Source: Nocardia aurantia
GTDB taxonomy: Bacteria > Actinomycetota > Actinomycetes > Mycobacteriales > Mycobacteriaceae
Assembly: GCF_009604425.1 (NCBI RefSeq)
Contig: NZ_WEGI01000003.1
Location: 558,001 to 622,000, forward strand
Direction of reading: 5' to 3'
DNA: 64,000 bases
Numbering within the stretch: position 1 is the stretch's first letter; the number at the start of each line of letters is the position of its first letter. The notes beneath the pieces are model-generated. The model worked only from the letters and a program-made list of their open reading frames with translations, did not search any database and was not told the origin of the DNA. Positions 48,583 through 57,193 of the stretch are shown in pieces. The position numbers and the translations under genes are program-made.

Positions 48583-49962
48583 TCATAGCTCTTCCGGCCG
48601 CGATGCGGGACCGCCGATGGTACCGGTCACATGCCGGGTGCCGATCGGGATGATCAGCGGCCGCCCGGACACCGGATCGGCGTGCACCTCGGCCCGCAAC
48701 CCGAACACCTCCAGCAGGAGTCGCTGATCGATCACCGCGTTCGGGGCGCCCTGGGCGACGACGCGACCGCCGTGCATGACGATCAGCCGGTCGCTGTAGC
48801 GGGCGGCCAGGTTGAGGTCGTGCAGCACCATCACCACCGTGCGACCGAGGTCGGCGTGCAGGTGGTCCACCAGGTCCAGCACCTCCAGCGAATGCGCGAG
48901 ATCGAGGTAGGTGGTCGGCTCGTCGAGCAGCAGGATGTCGGTGCCCTGGGCCAGCGCCATCGAGATCCAGGCCCGCTGCCGCTGGCCGCCGGACAGCTCG
49001 TCGAGGGTGCGGTCGGCCAGATCGGCGACGCCGGTCCGGGCCAGGGCGTCGGCCACCTCGTCCTGATCGTCGGAGGACCATTGCCGCAGCCAGGATTGAT
49101 GCGGATGCCGCCCGCGGGCGACCAGATCGGCGACCGTCAATCCCTCCGGGGCGGTCGGCGTCTGGGGGAGCATGCCGACGATCCGGGCCACCTCCTTGGT
49201 GCTGAGCGTGGCGATCGCCCGTCCGTCCAGCAGCACCCGCCCGGTCTTCGGCCGCAGCAGCCGCCCCAGCGTGCGCAGCAGCGTCGACTTACCGCAGCCG
49301 TTGGGCCCGATGATCGTAGTGACGAGCCCGGATTCGATGTCGAGGGTTAGCCCGTCGATCACCACCCGGCCGCCGTAACCGACGGTGATGCCGTCGGCCG
49401 CGAGCCGGGCTGCTGCCGCGCCGAGTTCGCCGGACCTGACGGTGCTTCCGGCCGCCACCGCTTGTCGGGAGGAGGCGTCGGCGGTACTCGCCCTGCCCGC
49501 CACCGGGATCGACCGCTGGAGGCCATGGGATGCGCCGCCGTCGAACGTTGCCGGGATGCCACCGGGTCCCGCGCTGGCCGCCGGGCCGGCAGGAAACGCC
49601 GTGCCACGAGTGCCTCGAGGTGTAATGCCGTCGGTCGGCGCCGGGATGCCGCCCGGTTCGGTGCTCTCGGCGATCGCGGCGACGTCGGCTGCCGGGCCGC
49701 CGGGAATCGCCGTATCGCTAGTGCCTCGACGTGCAATGCCGTCGGATGGTGCCGGGATGCCGCCGGGTTCCGCCCTCTCGGCACTCGGGGAGGTGTCGGC
49801 TGCCGGGCCGCCGGGAATCGTTGTACCGCCGGTCGTCGGTGTGGCGCCGTGCGATCGGGGGGTGCCCTCGTGCGCCGCGAGCCCGGCACTCGGCGTGCCG
49901 GTCCTCTGCCCGGAGTCGTCGGCCGCATCGGATGCCGTTGCGCCCAAGGAGGTATCGGTCAT
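48583..49962 (-). CDS. Siderophore ABC transporter ATP-binding protein with ~185-aa repeat extension
   Basis: A 459-aa protein. Residues ~186-459 are a normal FecE/FepC ATPase: Walker A GPNGCGKST (219-227), signature LSGGQRQR, Walker B ILLLDEPTTYLDL, H-loop VLHDLNLAARYS. Residues 1-185 are low-complexity, Pro/Gly/Ala/Thr-rich, with three imperfect repeats beginning GGIPAPSDG, GGIPAPTDG and GGIPATFDG spaced 37 and 30 residues. FecE proteins are usually ~260 aa, so the extension is unusual. ATG 49962 overlaps the permease stop (ATGA), which supports it; an internal start near 185 cannot be excluded. Energises ferric-siderophore import. Confidence 0.85.
   Translation of the reverse strand: MTDTSLGATASDAADDSGQRTGTPSAGLAAHEGTPRSHGATPTTGGTTIPGGPAADTSPSAERAEPGGIPAPSDGIARRGTSDTAIPGGPAADVAAIAESTEPGGIPAPTDGITPRGTRGTAFPAGPAASAGPGGIPATFDGGASHGLQRSIPVAGRASTADASSRQAVAAGSTVRSGELGAAAARLAADGITVGYGGRVVIDGLTLDIESGLVTTIIGPNGCGKSTLLRTLGRLLRPKTGRVLLDGRAIATLSTKEVARIVGMLPQTPTAPEGLTVADLVARGRHPHQSWLRQWSSDDQDEVADALARTGVADLADRTLDELSGGQRQRAWISMALAQGTDILLLDEPTTYLDLAHSLEVLDLVDHLHADLGRTVVMVLHDLNLAARYSDRLIVMHGGRVVAQGAPNAVIDQRLLLEVFGLRAEVHADPVSGRPLIIPIGTRHVTGTIGGPASRPEEL
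49551..49830. repeat. Imperfect repeats inside the ABC ATPase extension
   Basis: Copies of CCGGGATGCC followed by related sequence begin at 49551, 49641 and 49752, giving spacings of 90 and 111 bp, both multiples of three. Confidence 0.7.
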
Positions 49963-51071
49963 GAGCGCGCGGCCTTCCGGTTGATGCGAACGAGCAGGAA
50001 CAGCAGGAGGGGAGCGCCGCAGGCCGCGGTGACGATGCCGGCGGGCAGGTCCACCGGGAGCACGGTGCGCGCGGCGATGTCGGCGGCGAGCACGATCAGC
50101 GCACCGCAGAGGGCGGAGCCGAGCACCGGTTCGCCGGGCAGGCGCAGTAGGCGGCGGGCGATCTGGGGTGCGGCGAGGCCGACGAAGGTCAACGGACCGA
50201 CCGCCGCGGTGGCCAGGGCGGCGGCGATCACGGCGGTGCCGACCAGGCCCGCCTGTGCGGTCTGCACCCGGACTCCGAGCGCGCGCACGGTCTCGTCGCC
50301 GAAGCGCAGCGCGGCGAGTGTGCGCGCCGAGGCTGCGGCGCCGACCAGCACCACGGCCAGCCCGATCGCGGCGGGTACGGCCCGCGACCAGTCGGCGCCG
50401 TCGAGCGATCCGGTCAGCCACAGCGTCGAGCGTGCGGCGTCGGTCTGGGATTTCAGCGTCAGCAGCCAGCTCACCCCCGCGGTCAACATCGTATTGACGC
50501 CGATGCCGATGAGTACCAGGCGGATTCCGGAGGCCCCGCCGGAGCCGGCGCCGTCGCGCCGCCAGGCCAGCAGGTAGATGACGGCGGCGGTGACCAGCCC
50601 GCCGGCCAGCGCGGCCAGCGGAACCCCGGCCGTGCCAGCGAATCCCGTGCCTGCGGTGCCGATCACCGCGACGGCCGCGAAACTCGCGCCCGTGCCGATA
50701 CCCAGCACGTCCGGACTGGCCAGCGGATTGCGCAGGATCGACTGGCTGACGGCGCCCGCGAGCCCGAGCCCCGCCCCCGCGACGACCGCGGTCACCGCGC
50801 GCGGCAGCCGCGACTCCAGGATGACGAACCGCTGCGCGCGCGTGCCCGCGCCGCCGAGCACATCCAGCACCCGCCCGAGCGGAATGGCGTACGCGCCCAC
50901 CGAGATATCGATCGCGAACAGCACGAACACCGCTACCGCCAGCGCGATCACCGTGAGCAGCACCGGGATTCGCCGCACGGCGGAAAACCGGCCGATCCGG
51001 ATCGCGGGCCGCACCCGCGCGAGCGGACCGGCCTCCCCGCTCACCCGCGCCGCGTCCACATCCGCTGTCAT
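49959..51071 (-). CDS. Iron-siderophore ABC transporter permease (FecCD/FepG type)
   Basis: A 370-aa permease with about nine or ten hydrophobic helices. FecCD family hallmarks include RLPRAVTAVVAGAGLGLAGA, RNPLASPDVLGIGTGA and VGLAAPQIARRLL. It moves ferric siderophores across the inner membrane together with the second permease (51568-52620) and the ATPase. It is coupled to the ATPase gene by an ATGA overlap, and its own ATG overlaps the stop of the repeat ORF at 51068. Confidence 0.92.
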   Translation of the reverse strand: MTADVDAARVSGEAGPLARVRPAIRIGRFSAVRRIPVLLTVIALAVAVFVLFAIDISVGAYAIPLGRVLDVLGGAGTRAQRFVILESRLPRAVTAVVAGAGLGLAGAVSQSILRNPLASPDVLGIGTGASFAAVAVIGTAGTGFAGTAGVPLAALAGGLVTAAVIYLLAWRRDGAGSGGASGIRLVLIGIGVNTMLTAGVSWLLTLKSQTDAARSTLWLTGSLDGADWSRAVPAAIGLAVVLVGAAASARTLAALRFGDETVRALGVRVQTAQAGLVGTAVIAAALATAAVGPLTFVGLAAPQIARRLLRLPGEPVLGSALCGALIVLAADIAARTVLPVDLPAGIVTAACGAPLLLFLLVRINRKAARS

Positions 51072-51571
51072 CGTGCACCCACTGCCGAATTGCGTTCCAT
51101 GCCATGATCTTCCGCACCCGCACCCGCACCCGCACCCGCACGGGAGCCAGGGCGCGAGCCGGAGTCGACCCTCACCCTGGAGCTGGGACTCGCGTTGAGG
51201 GTGGCGCGTGCGCTGGGACCGGGGCCCACGCGGGAGCCAGGGTCCGAGCCGGAGTCGGGGCTCACCCTGGAGCGGCGACTCGCGTTGTGGGCGGGGCCCA
51301 CGTTGAGGGCGGCGCCCGCACCGGCGGGGCCGGGACCGGGGCGGGAGCCAGGGTTCGAGCCGGAGTCGGGGCTCACCCTGGAGCGGGGACTCGCGTTGTG
51401 GGCGGGGCTGACGCTGGAGCCGGGGCTCGCACCGGAGCTGGGGCTCGCACCCGGGCCGGGGCCGTGTGCCGGATGCCGTTGCGGCTGGTCAGTTTCGATG
51501 TTCGCTCGTCGGGCCGGTGCCGGCGGGCGCGACCGCCGGCCGTGCGGCGCAATGGTTCTCGGCGCGCTCAC
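51068..51571 (-). CDS. Putative low-complexity repeat protein between the two permeases
   Basis: A 167-codon frame from GTG 51571 (GTGA overlap with the first permease stop) to TGA 51068 (ATGA overlap with the second permease start). The product starts MSAPRTIAPHGRRSRPPAPA and continues as Pro/Ser/Gly/Ala-rich sequence with three repeats containing SRVSPDSGS / SRVRVDSGS. No signal peptide or known domain. The double overlap suggests a real, translationally coupled gene. However, several other frames are also open in this GC-rich repeat, so it may be only a repeat-expanded spacer. Confidence 0.4.
   Translation of the reverse strand: MSAPRTIAPHGRRSRPPAPARRANIETDQPQRHPAHGPGPGASPSSGASPGSSVSPAHNASPRSRVSPDSGSNPGSRPGPGPAGAGAALNVGPAHNASRRSRVSPDSGSDPGSRVGPGPSARATLNASPSSRVRVDSGSRPGSRAGAGAGAGAEDHGMERNSAVGAR
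51141..51398. repeat. Three 57-bp imperfect repeats (minisatellite-like)
   Basis: Copies beginning CGGGAGCCAGG and ending GACTCGCGTTG lie at 51141-51197, 51231-51287 and 51342-51398. Start-to-start spacing is 90 and 111 bp. Copies 2 and 3 differ by very few bases. A CACCCG-type short repeat precedes them (51116-51140). Confidence 0.85.
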
Positions 51572-52620
51572 AGGTTCACCGTCCGGCGGCGGCGGACCAG
51601 AACGACGAAACAGGGGGCGCCGACCAGGGCGAGTACGACCGCGGCCTGCACCTCGCCGGGCCGGGCGACGATCCGGCCGGCGATGTCGGCCAGCAGCAGC
51701 GTCAGCGCGCCCAGCAGGCCCGAATACGGCAGCAGCCAGCGATGATCCGGTCCGGTGATCATCCGGGCCAGATGCGGGACGACCAGCCCGAGGAAGGCGA
51801 TCGGGCCGACCGCCGCGGTCGCCGCGCCGGTGAGCAGCACCACCGCCGCCAGGCCCAGCGTCCGGTTGCGGGCGATGTTCACGCCCAGCCCGCGCGCCAC
51901 GTCGTCGCCGAGGTTCAGCGCGTTCAGGCCGGGCGCGGCCGCGACGGCCAGGATCGCGCCGAGCAGGATGAACGGTGTCACCTGCCGCAGCACTCCGGCG
52001 TCGTGCCCGGCCACCGAGCCGACCACCCAGAACCGGTAGGTGTCCAGCGCCGTCTGATCCAGCAGGATCACCGCGTTCGTCAGCGCCTGCAACAGTGCGC
52101 TGACCGCGGCCCCGGCCAGCACGAGGCTCAGCGGGCTCGCCAGCGCGCCCCCGGCCGCCGAGGCCGCGAACACCACCAGCCCGGCCACCAGCGCGCCGGC
52201 GAAGGCGAACCAGATGTACTGCCGCGGTTCGGTCAACGCGAACAGGTGGATGCCGAGCACCGCCGCGAACGCCGCGCCGGAGTTGAGACCCAGCAGGCCC
52301 GCGTCGGCGAGCGGGTTGCGGGTGTATCCCTGGATCAGCGCGCCCGCGACACCCAGCGCGAGACCGCAGACGATGGCGAGACCGGTTCGGGGCAGCCGGA
52401 GTTCGCGCACGATCTGGTCCGCGGGGGTGCGCGAGGGGCAGTGCAGCGGCCAGTCGCCGGGGCAGGTGAGCGCGTGGTAGACGACGTCGGGAGACAGGGC
52501 CCGCGCGCCCACCGCGATGCCCACCGCCGCGGCGCACAGCACGAGCCCGGCCAGACCCGCCAATCCCGCGGCGAGCGGCGGCTTTCCGCGCCGCGGCCGG
52601 CGGGTGACTACAGCGGTCAC
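51568..52620 (-). CDS. Iron-siderophore ABC transporter permease (FecCD/FepD type)
   Basis: A 350-aa permease with about ten helices and FecCD hallmarks: LRLPRTGLAIVCGLALGVAG, TRNPLADAGLLGLNSGAA and LGLVVPHLARMITGPDHR. It is the promoter-proximal gene of the importer operon. GTG 52620 has CAGGAG upstream. A candidate IdeR box at 52664-52682 lies 44 bp before the start. No substrate-binding protein gene is present in the operon. Confidence 0.92.
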   Translation of the reverse strand: MTAVVTRRPRRGKPPLAAGLAGLAGLVLCAAAVGIAVGARALSPDVVYHALTCPGDWPLHCPSRTPADQIVRELRLPRTGLAIVCGLALGVAGALIQGYTRNPLADAGLLGLNSGAAFAAVLGIHLFALTEPRQYIWFAFAGALVAGLVVFAASAAGGALASPLSLVLAGAAVSALLQALTNAVILLDQTALDTYRFWVVGSVAGHDAGVLRQVTPFILLGAILAVAAAPGLNALNLGDDVARGLGVNIARNRTLGLAAVVLLTGAATAAVGPIAFLGLVVPHLARMITGPDHRWLLPYSGLLGALTLLLADIAGRIVARPGEVQAAVVLALVGAPCFVVLVRRRRTVNL

Positions 52621-52663
52621 GGTGACGAATAACTCCTGACGGTTTCAACCATTGCTCGACAAG

Positions 52664-52682
52664 TCTGGTAAGCCTAACCTAT
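52664..52682. promoter_or_regulatory. Candidate IdeR box between the importer operon and fhuF-like gene
   Basis: TCTGGTAAGCCTAACCTAT matches the IdeR consensus TTAGGTTAGGCTAACCTAA at 14 of 19 positions by eye. It sits between two divergent iron-related transcription units, so it could repress both. Confidence 0.6.
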
Positions 52683-52739
52683 CTTTCGTTTTCGGCCCCA
52701 GCGCCGACTTCGGACGACCCCGCATTTGAAGGAGGTTCG

Positions 52740-53447
52740 ATGTCCGCACCCATGCCCGTGTGCCCCCCACCGCACCACGAGCCCGCGTTCGGGCAGGTCT
52801 GTGCCAGGTTGCGCGCGCTGCAGCCGGACCATCCTCGCGTCTACGCCGTCGCCGGTATGGCCGATCGGGGCCGGCGGCGCTGGTGGCGGCTCGCCGACGG
52901 AATCCGGGAGGGCCGGGTCGAACTCATGTACCGGCGGCACGTCGCCGAGATGGCCAGTCCCGAGATCGCCGCGGAGGTGGTGGCCACCGCGCTGATCCAC
53001 GGCGTGATCGGCCGGGTCGCCGCGCTGCTGGTGGCCGACGGCCGGGCGTGGGATCCGGGCCTGGAGAACCTCTGGATGCACTCCGACAACGACGGCGGCC
53101 TGGACTGGGCGGGCCTGGACGACACCACGTTACGAGTCGTGGCGGGCGATCGGCTCGCCGGTTCGCCGGGGGTGGTCACGCTGCCGTGCGACCGGGCGCT
53201 GTACCTGTGGCTCGCGCATCGCTGCGAGCCGGCGCTACGGCTGGTGCAGCACACCATGTTCCGCTGCGCCGGGCTGAGCCCGCGCCGGTACTGGGCGCTG
53301 GTGGGGGAGAGCGTGCTGGGCGCGGCGAACTGTGTGCCAGAGCTGGCGCGTACCTCGTCGGCGGCGGGCAGTGCGCGCGGGCAGGGTTTCGTGGCGGCAC
53401 TCGAGGAACGGCGGCTCCCGGTGCGCCGGGCTTGCCTTGTTAGGTAA
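52740..53447 (+). CDS. FhuF-like siderophore-iron reductase homologue lacking the 2Fe-2S tail
   Basis: A 235-aa protein resembling actinobacterial FhuF/IucA-C-terminal-domain proteins (HGVIGRVAALLVADGRAWD, then ENLWMHSDNDGGLDW, GDRLAGSPGVVTLPC, LVGESVLGAANCVPELA). FhuF enzymes reduce ferric siderophores and end in a CCx10CxxC-type cluster motif. Here the chain stops at RRACLVR with only one cysteine, and no nearby frame restores the motif. It may be a cluster-free binding or chaperone form. GGAGG precedes ATG 52740. Divergent from the importer, with an IdeR box between. Confidence 0.5.
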   Translation: MSAPMPVCPPPHHEPAFGQVCARLRALQPDHPRVYAVAGMADRGRRRWWRLADGIREGRVELMYRRHVAEMASPEIAAEVVATALIHGVIGRVAALLVADGRAWDPGLENLWMHSDNDGGLDWAGLDDTTLRVVAGDRLAGSPGVVTLPCDRALYLWLAHRCEPALRLVQHTMFRCAGLSPRRYWALVGESVLGAANCVPELARTSSAAGSARGQGFVAALEERRLPVRRACLVR

Positions 53448-53458
53448 GGCTGCCCTAC
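53440..53458. promoter_or_regulatory. Candidate IdeR box upstream of the thioesterase
   Basis: TTAGGTAAGGCTGCCCTAC matches the IdeR consensus TTAGGTTAGGCTAACCTAA at 15 of 19 positions by eye, the best match in the window. It overlaps the fhuF-like stop codon and lies 135 bp before the thioesterase ATG, ahead of a terminator. Confidence 0.5.
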
Positions 53459-53525
53459 AATCGAATTCGGCGTAAGGATCGAGTGCGAGTCCCGAGGGCT
53501 GCGGTCGACTTCCCGATCCCTGCCG

Positions 53526-53558
53526 CGGCGGGTCCCACCTCCCGGGTGGGACCCGCCG
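53526..53558 (+). terminator. Hairpin terminator after the fhuF-like gene
   Basis: CGGCGGGTCCCACC (53526-53539) and GGTGGGACCCGCCG (53545-53558) form a perfect 14-bp stem with a 5-nt loop, followed by TTTCGCCTT. Confidence 0.8.
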
Positions 53559-53592
53559 TTTCGCCTTCCCGGCGGTGTGTAACGCTGGATTC

Positions 53593-54033
53593 ATGACCGA
53601 GCAAGATCGTCCCGTTTCCCTCACCGGTATGACGCCCGAGCAGCTCACCGCGCTCAGCGGCGACTCCTTCAGCGACCTGATCGGCCTGAAGTTCACCGAG
53701 ATGAGCCCCGATCGGGTGGTCGGCGAACTGGTGGTCACGCCGCGGCTGCACCAGCCGCACGGGATCGTGCACGGCGGCGTCTACTGCTCGGTCATCGAGA
53801 CGCTCGCCAGCGTCGCCGCCGGGATCTGGTTCGGCGAGCGCGGCCGGGTCGTCGGCGTCAACAACAACACCGACTTCCTGCGCGCGACCCGCGAGGGCAC
53901 GCTGCGCGGCGTGGCGACGCCGATCCACCGCGGGCGTTCACAGCAGCTGTGGCAGGTCGTGCTCACCGACGATCAGGACCGGGTCGTGGCGCGCGGTCAG
54001 GTGCGGCTGCAGAACCTCACCGTCGAGAGCTGA
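53593..54033 (+). CDS. PaaI/hotdog-fold thioesterase (Rv1847-like)
   Basis: A 146-aa hotdog-fold acyl-CoA thioesterase. The catalytic region [22 protein letters not shown] contains the HGG motif and the helix that contacts Co[13 protein letters not shown] follows. The same gene lies directly before ureA in M. tuberculosis (Rv1847). ATG 53593 is chosen; an in-frame ATG at 53575 would begin inside the terminator flank. An IdeR-like site lies upstream, but a terminator stands between them, so iron control is uncertain. Confidence 0.85.
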   Translation: MTEQDRPVSLTGMTPEQLTALSGDSFSDLIGLKFTEMSPDRVVGELVVTPRLHQPHGIVHGGVYCSVIETLASVAAGIWFGERGRVVGVNNNTDFLRATREGTLRGVATPIHRGRSQQLWQVVLTDDQDRVVARGQVRLQNLTVES

Positions 54034-54113
54034 CACCGCTCGGCAATTCGTCGGCGCGACGCGGTCCCGCGGGCGTGCCACAATGTCGCGCACATACTTT
54101 GCGAGGAGCACGC

Positions 54114-54416
54114 ATGCGATTGTCGCCGCACGAGCAGGAACGGCTCATGCTCAGCTACGCGGCCGAACTGGCCCGGCGGCGGCAGGCGCGCGGGCTGAAG
54201 CTCAACTATCCGGAGGCGGTCGCGATCCTCACCGATCACGTCCTCGAGGGCGCCCGCGACGGCCGGACCGTGGCGGAACTGATGGCCTCCGGCCGCACGG
54301 TCCTCACCCGCGACGACGTCATGGCCGGCGTCCCGGAGATGATCGACGACGTCCAGGTGGAGGCGACCTTCCCGGACGGCACCAAACTCGTCACCGTTCA
54401 CCACCCGATCGACTAG
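54114..54416 (+). CDS. ureA: Urease gamma subunit
   Basis: A 100-aa small urease subunit. [20 protein letters not shown], then [15 protein letters not shown] and [20 protein letters not shown] are canonical. GAGGAG five nt before the ATG is the SD. Part of the ureA-ureB-ureC operon that forms the nickel urease apoenzyme, which hydrolyses urea to ammonia and carbamate. Confidence 0.97.
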   Translation: MRLSPHEQERLMLSYAAELARRRQARGLKLNYPEAVAILTDHVLEGARDGRTVAELMASGRTVLTRDDVMAGVPEMIDDVQVEATFPDGTKLVTVHHPID

Positions 54417-54424
54417 GGCTCGGC

Positions 54425-54772
54425 ATGGCACACGACATCCCGGACCCGGTGCGGTCCGGTCCGATTCCCGGCGAATTCCTCTTCGCCGACGGCGACATCG
54501 AGATCAACCCGGGCGCCGATCGGCTCGAACTGGACGTCCTCAACACCGGCGACCGGCCGGTCCAGGTCGGCAGCCACGTGCACTTCCCGCAGGCCAACAC
54601 GGCGCTGCGGTTCGACCGGGAGGCCGCGCACGGCCGCCGCCTCGACATCCCCGCGGGGACCGCGGTCCGCTTCGAACCCGGTCTGGGACAACGGGTCACG
54701 CTGGTCCCGCTGCGTGGCACCCGCGAGGTCCACGGTATCGATCTGACCGCTCCCGGAAAGCTGGACCGCTGA
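54425..54772 (+). CDS. ureB: Urease beta subunit
   Basis: A 115-aa subunit. [19 protein letters not shown], then [16 protein letters not shown] and [20 protein letters not shown] are diagnostic. It starts 8 nt after ureA, and its stop overlaps the ureC ATG (TGATG). Acts structurally at the UreC interface. Confidence 0.97.
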   Translation: MAHDIPDPVRSGPIPGEFLFADGDIEINPGADRLELDVLNTGDRPVQVGSHVHFPQANTALRFDREAAHGRRLDIPAGTAVRFEPGLGQRVTLVPLRGTREVHGIDLTAPGKLDR

Positions 54773-56493
54773 TGGCATCGATCTCGCGCGCCCGCTACGC
54801 GGCGCTGTTCGGCCCGACCACCGGTGACCGGATTCGCCTGGCCGACACCGATCTTCTGATCGAGATCACCGAAGACCGCAGCGGCGGACCGGGTTTCGCC
54901 GGTGACGAGGCCGTGTTCGGCGGCGGCAAGGTGCTGCGCGAATCCATGGGCCAGGGTCGCGCCACCCGCGCCGAGGGCGCCCCGGACACCGTCATCACCG
55001 GTGCGGTGATCATCGACTACTGGGGAATCATCAAGGCCGACATCGGCATTCGCGACGGCCGGATCGTCGGCATCGGCAAGGCCGGTAACCCCGACACGAT
55101 GGACGGCGTACACCCGGAACTGGTGGTGGGCCCGTCCACGGAGATCATCGCCGGAAACGGCAAGATCCTCACCGCCGGCGCGCTGGACACCCATGTGCAC
55201 TTCATCTGCCCGCAGTTGGTGCCGGAGGCGCTCGGCGCGGGCATCACCACCATGGCCGGCGGCGGTACCGGCCCGGCCGAGGGCAGCAAGGCCACCACGG
55301 TCACCCCCGGCGCCTGGCATCTGGGCCGGATGCTGGAGGCGATGGACCCCTGGCCGGTGAACGTCCTGCTGCTCGGCAAGGGCAACACCGTGCGCCAGGA
55401 GGCGCTGTGGGAGCAATTGCGCGGCGGCGCGGGCGGTTTCAAGCTGCACGAGGACTGGGGCTCCACGCCGGCGGCGATCGACGCCAGTCTCACCGTCGCC
55501 GACGCCTCCGGCGTCCAGGTGGCGCTGCACTCGGACACCCTGAACGAGGCGGGCTTCGTCGAGGACACCATCGCCGCGATCCGGGGCCGGGCCATCAACG
55601 CCTATCACGTCGAGGGGGCCGGCGGCGGCCACGCACCCGATATCATCACCCTCGCCGGGGTCGCGAACGTACTGCCCGGTTCGACCAATCCGACCCGGCC
55701 GCACACGGTCAACACCATCGACGAGCATCTGGACATGCTCATGGTGTGCCATCACCTGAATCCGGCGGTCCCGGAGGATCTGGCCTTCGCGGAGAGCCGG
55801 ATCCGGCCGTCCACGATCGCCGCCGAGGATCTGCTGCACGATCTGGGCGCGATCTCGATGATGAGCTCGGATTCGCAGGCGATGGGCCGCATCGGCGAGG
55901 TGGTGATGCGCACCTGGCAGACCGCGCACGTGATGAAGCGCCGCCGCGGCGCGCTGGCCGGCGACGGCCGCGCCGACAACCACCGGGTGCGCCGCTACAT
56001 CGCGAAATACACCATCTGCCCGGCGGTCGCGCACGGTCTCGACCACGAGATCGGTTCGGTGGAGGTCGGCAAGCTGGCCGATCTGGTGCTGTGGGACACC
56101 AAGTTCTTCGGGGTGCGGCCGGATCTGGTGCTCAAGGGCGGCACGATCGCCTGGGCGGCGATGGGCGACGCCAACGCCTCGATCCCCACTCCGCAGCCGG
56201 TGCTGCCGCGCCCGATGTTCGGCGCCGCGCCGGGCGTGGTGGCGGGGACGTCGCTGCACTTCGTCGCCGAGCAGGCGATCGAGGACGGCCTCGCCGATCG
56301 GCTGCGGGTGGCCCGCGCCCTCGTCCCGGTCGCGAACGTCCGCGCGCGGACGAAGGCCGATATGCCGAACAACGACGCCCTGCCCCGGATCGAGGTGGAT
56401 CCGGACACCTTCACCGTGCGTGTCGACGGTGAGGTGTGGGAGGAGCAGCCCGCGACGGAACTGCCGATGGCGCAGCGCTACTTCCTGTTCTGA
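54772..56493 (+). CDS. ureC: Urease alpha subunit (catalytic)
   Basis: A 573-aa amidohydrolase carrying the di-nickel site. Metal ligands include His141 and His143 (DTHVHF) and the carbamylated Lys224 ([10 protein letters not shown]). The flap cysteine and general acid are Cys326-His327 (MVCHHLN). [11 protein letters not shown] supplies another ligand. The start overlaps ureB. The accessory genes ureFGD are 2.5 kb downstream, separated by a TetR-MFS pair. The 3' end overlaps the convergent tetR gene by 16 nt. Confidence 0.97.
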   Translation: MASISRARYAALFGPTTGDRIRLADTDLLIEITEDRSGGPGFAGDEAVFGGGKVLRESMGQGRATRAEGAPDTVITGAVIIDYWGIIKADIGIRDGRIVGIGKAGNPDTMDGVHPELVVGPSTEIIAGNGKILTAGALDTHVHFICPQLVPEALGAGITTMAGGGTGPAEGSKATTVTPGAWHLGRMLEAMDPWPVNVLLLGKGNTVRQEALWEQLRGGAGGFKLHEDWGSTPAAIDASLTVADASGVQVALHSDTLNEAGFVEDTIAAIRGRAINAYHVEGAGGGHAPDIITLAGVANVLPGSTNPTRPHTVNTIDEHLDMLMVCHHLNPAVPEDLAFAESRIRPSTIAAEDLLHDLGAISMMSSDSQAMGRIGEVVMRTWQTAHVMKRRRGALAGDGRADNHRVRRYIAKYTICPAVAHGLDHEIGSVEVGKLADLVLWDTKFFGVRPDLVLKGGTIAWAAMGDANASIPTPQPVLPRPMFGAAPGVVAGTSLHFVAEQAIEDGLADRLRVARALVPVANVRARTKADMPNNDALPRIEVDPDTFTVRVDGEVWEEQPATELPMAQRYFLF

Positions 56494-57161
56494 GCCGCCG
56501 CACCGGCCTGGGCGGCGAATCCGTCGCAGAGCGCGTCCAGGCCGGCGCGCAGCAACCGGTACGGATCGAGCAGATCGCCGCGGCCGGAACCGACCAGCGG
56601 CTCCAGCGCCGGGGGCACGGGCCAGCGCGGTTCGCCGTCGAGCAATGCGGCCAGGCCCGACGGTTCCTCCTCGTCGCCGTCGTGCTCGGCGAGAAAGCCG
56701 ACGCTGACCTGCTGTACGGCGATGCCGGCCAGATAACTCCACAGCGACAACGACATCCGGGTCGCGGTGCGTGGATCATCGGTCAGCTCGGCGAATCCGG
56801 CGACCAGCCACTCCAGGCAGGCGAGGCTGTGCGGGCCGAAGTTGTAGCGCGGCACGGCGAAGGTGAACAGCACCCACGGATGTTGCCGGTACAGCTGCCA
56901 ATCGATCTCACCGGCCACCCGGACCCGGTCCCGCCAGGTCCAGTCCGGTTCGGGCTCAGGGTAGGGGTAGCGGCGGGCGACCTCGTCCGTCATCGCGGCC
57001 AGCAGCGCGTCCTTGTTCGGCACGTGCCGGTACAGCGACATGGCCCCCACGCCGATGCGCTCGGCGATCCGGCGCATGGACAACGCGTCCAGTCCGGTCT
57101 CGTCGGCCATGGCGACCGCGGCGTCGACGATGGCGGCGCGGGTGAGCTTGGGCTCGGTCAT
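56478..57161 (-). CDS. TetR/AcrR-family regulator
   Basis: A 227-aa TetR protein. The HTH is [20 protein letters not shown], then [11 protein letters not shown]. The C-terminal part matches the TetR_C_1 (tetracycline-repressor-like) type by pattern. It is divergent from the MFS gene at 57252. Between them are a perfect inverted repeat and a weaker copy, which are likely its operators. It therefore probably represses the pump and itself. The 3' end overlaps the end of ureC by 16 nt. Confidence 0.88.
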   Translation of the reverse strand: MTEPKLTRAAIVDAAVAMADETGLDALSMRRIAERIGVGAMSLYRHVPNKDALLAAMTDEVARRYPYPEPEPDWTWRDRVRVAGEIDWQLYRQHPWVLFTFAVPRYNFGPHSLACLEWLVAGFAELTDDPRTATRMSLSLWSYLAGIAVQQVSVGFLAEHDGDEEEPSGLAALLDGEPRWPVPPALEPLVGSGRGDLLDPYRLLRAGLDALCDGFAAQAGAAAQNRK

Positions 57162-57193
57162 GGGATGTTTCGCTTTCGTTTCTGGAAGCCTTT

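Noticed and set aside
51116-51460. Possible CRISPR-like or satellite array
   Set aside because: Only three 57-bp units with unequal, GC-rich spacers that read as coding frame. No cas genes and no constant 28-37-bp repeats.
53448-53500. Frameshifted FhuF cluster motif after the fhuF-like stop
   Set aside because: All three frames after the stop were read and none gives the expected cysteine pattern.
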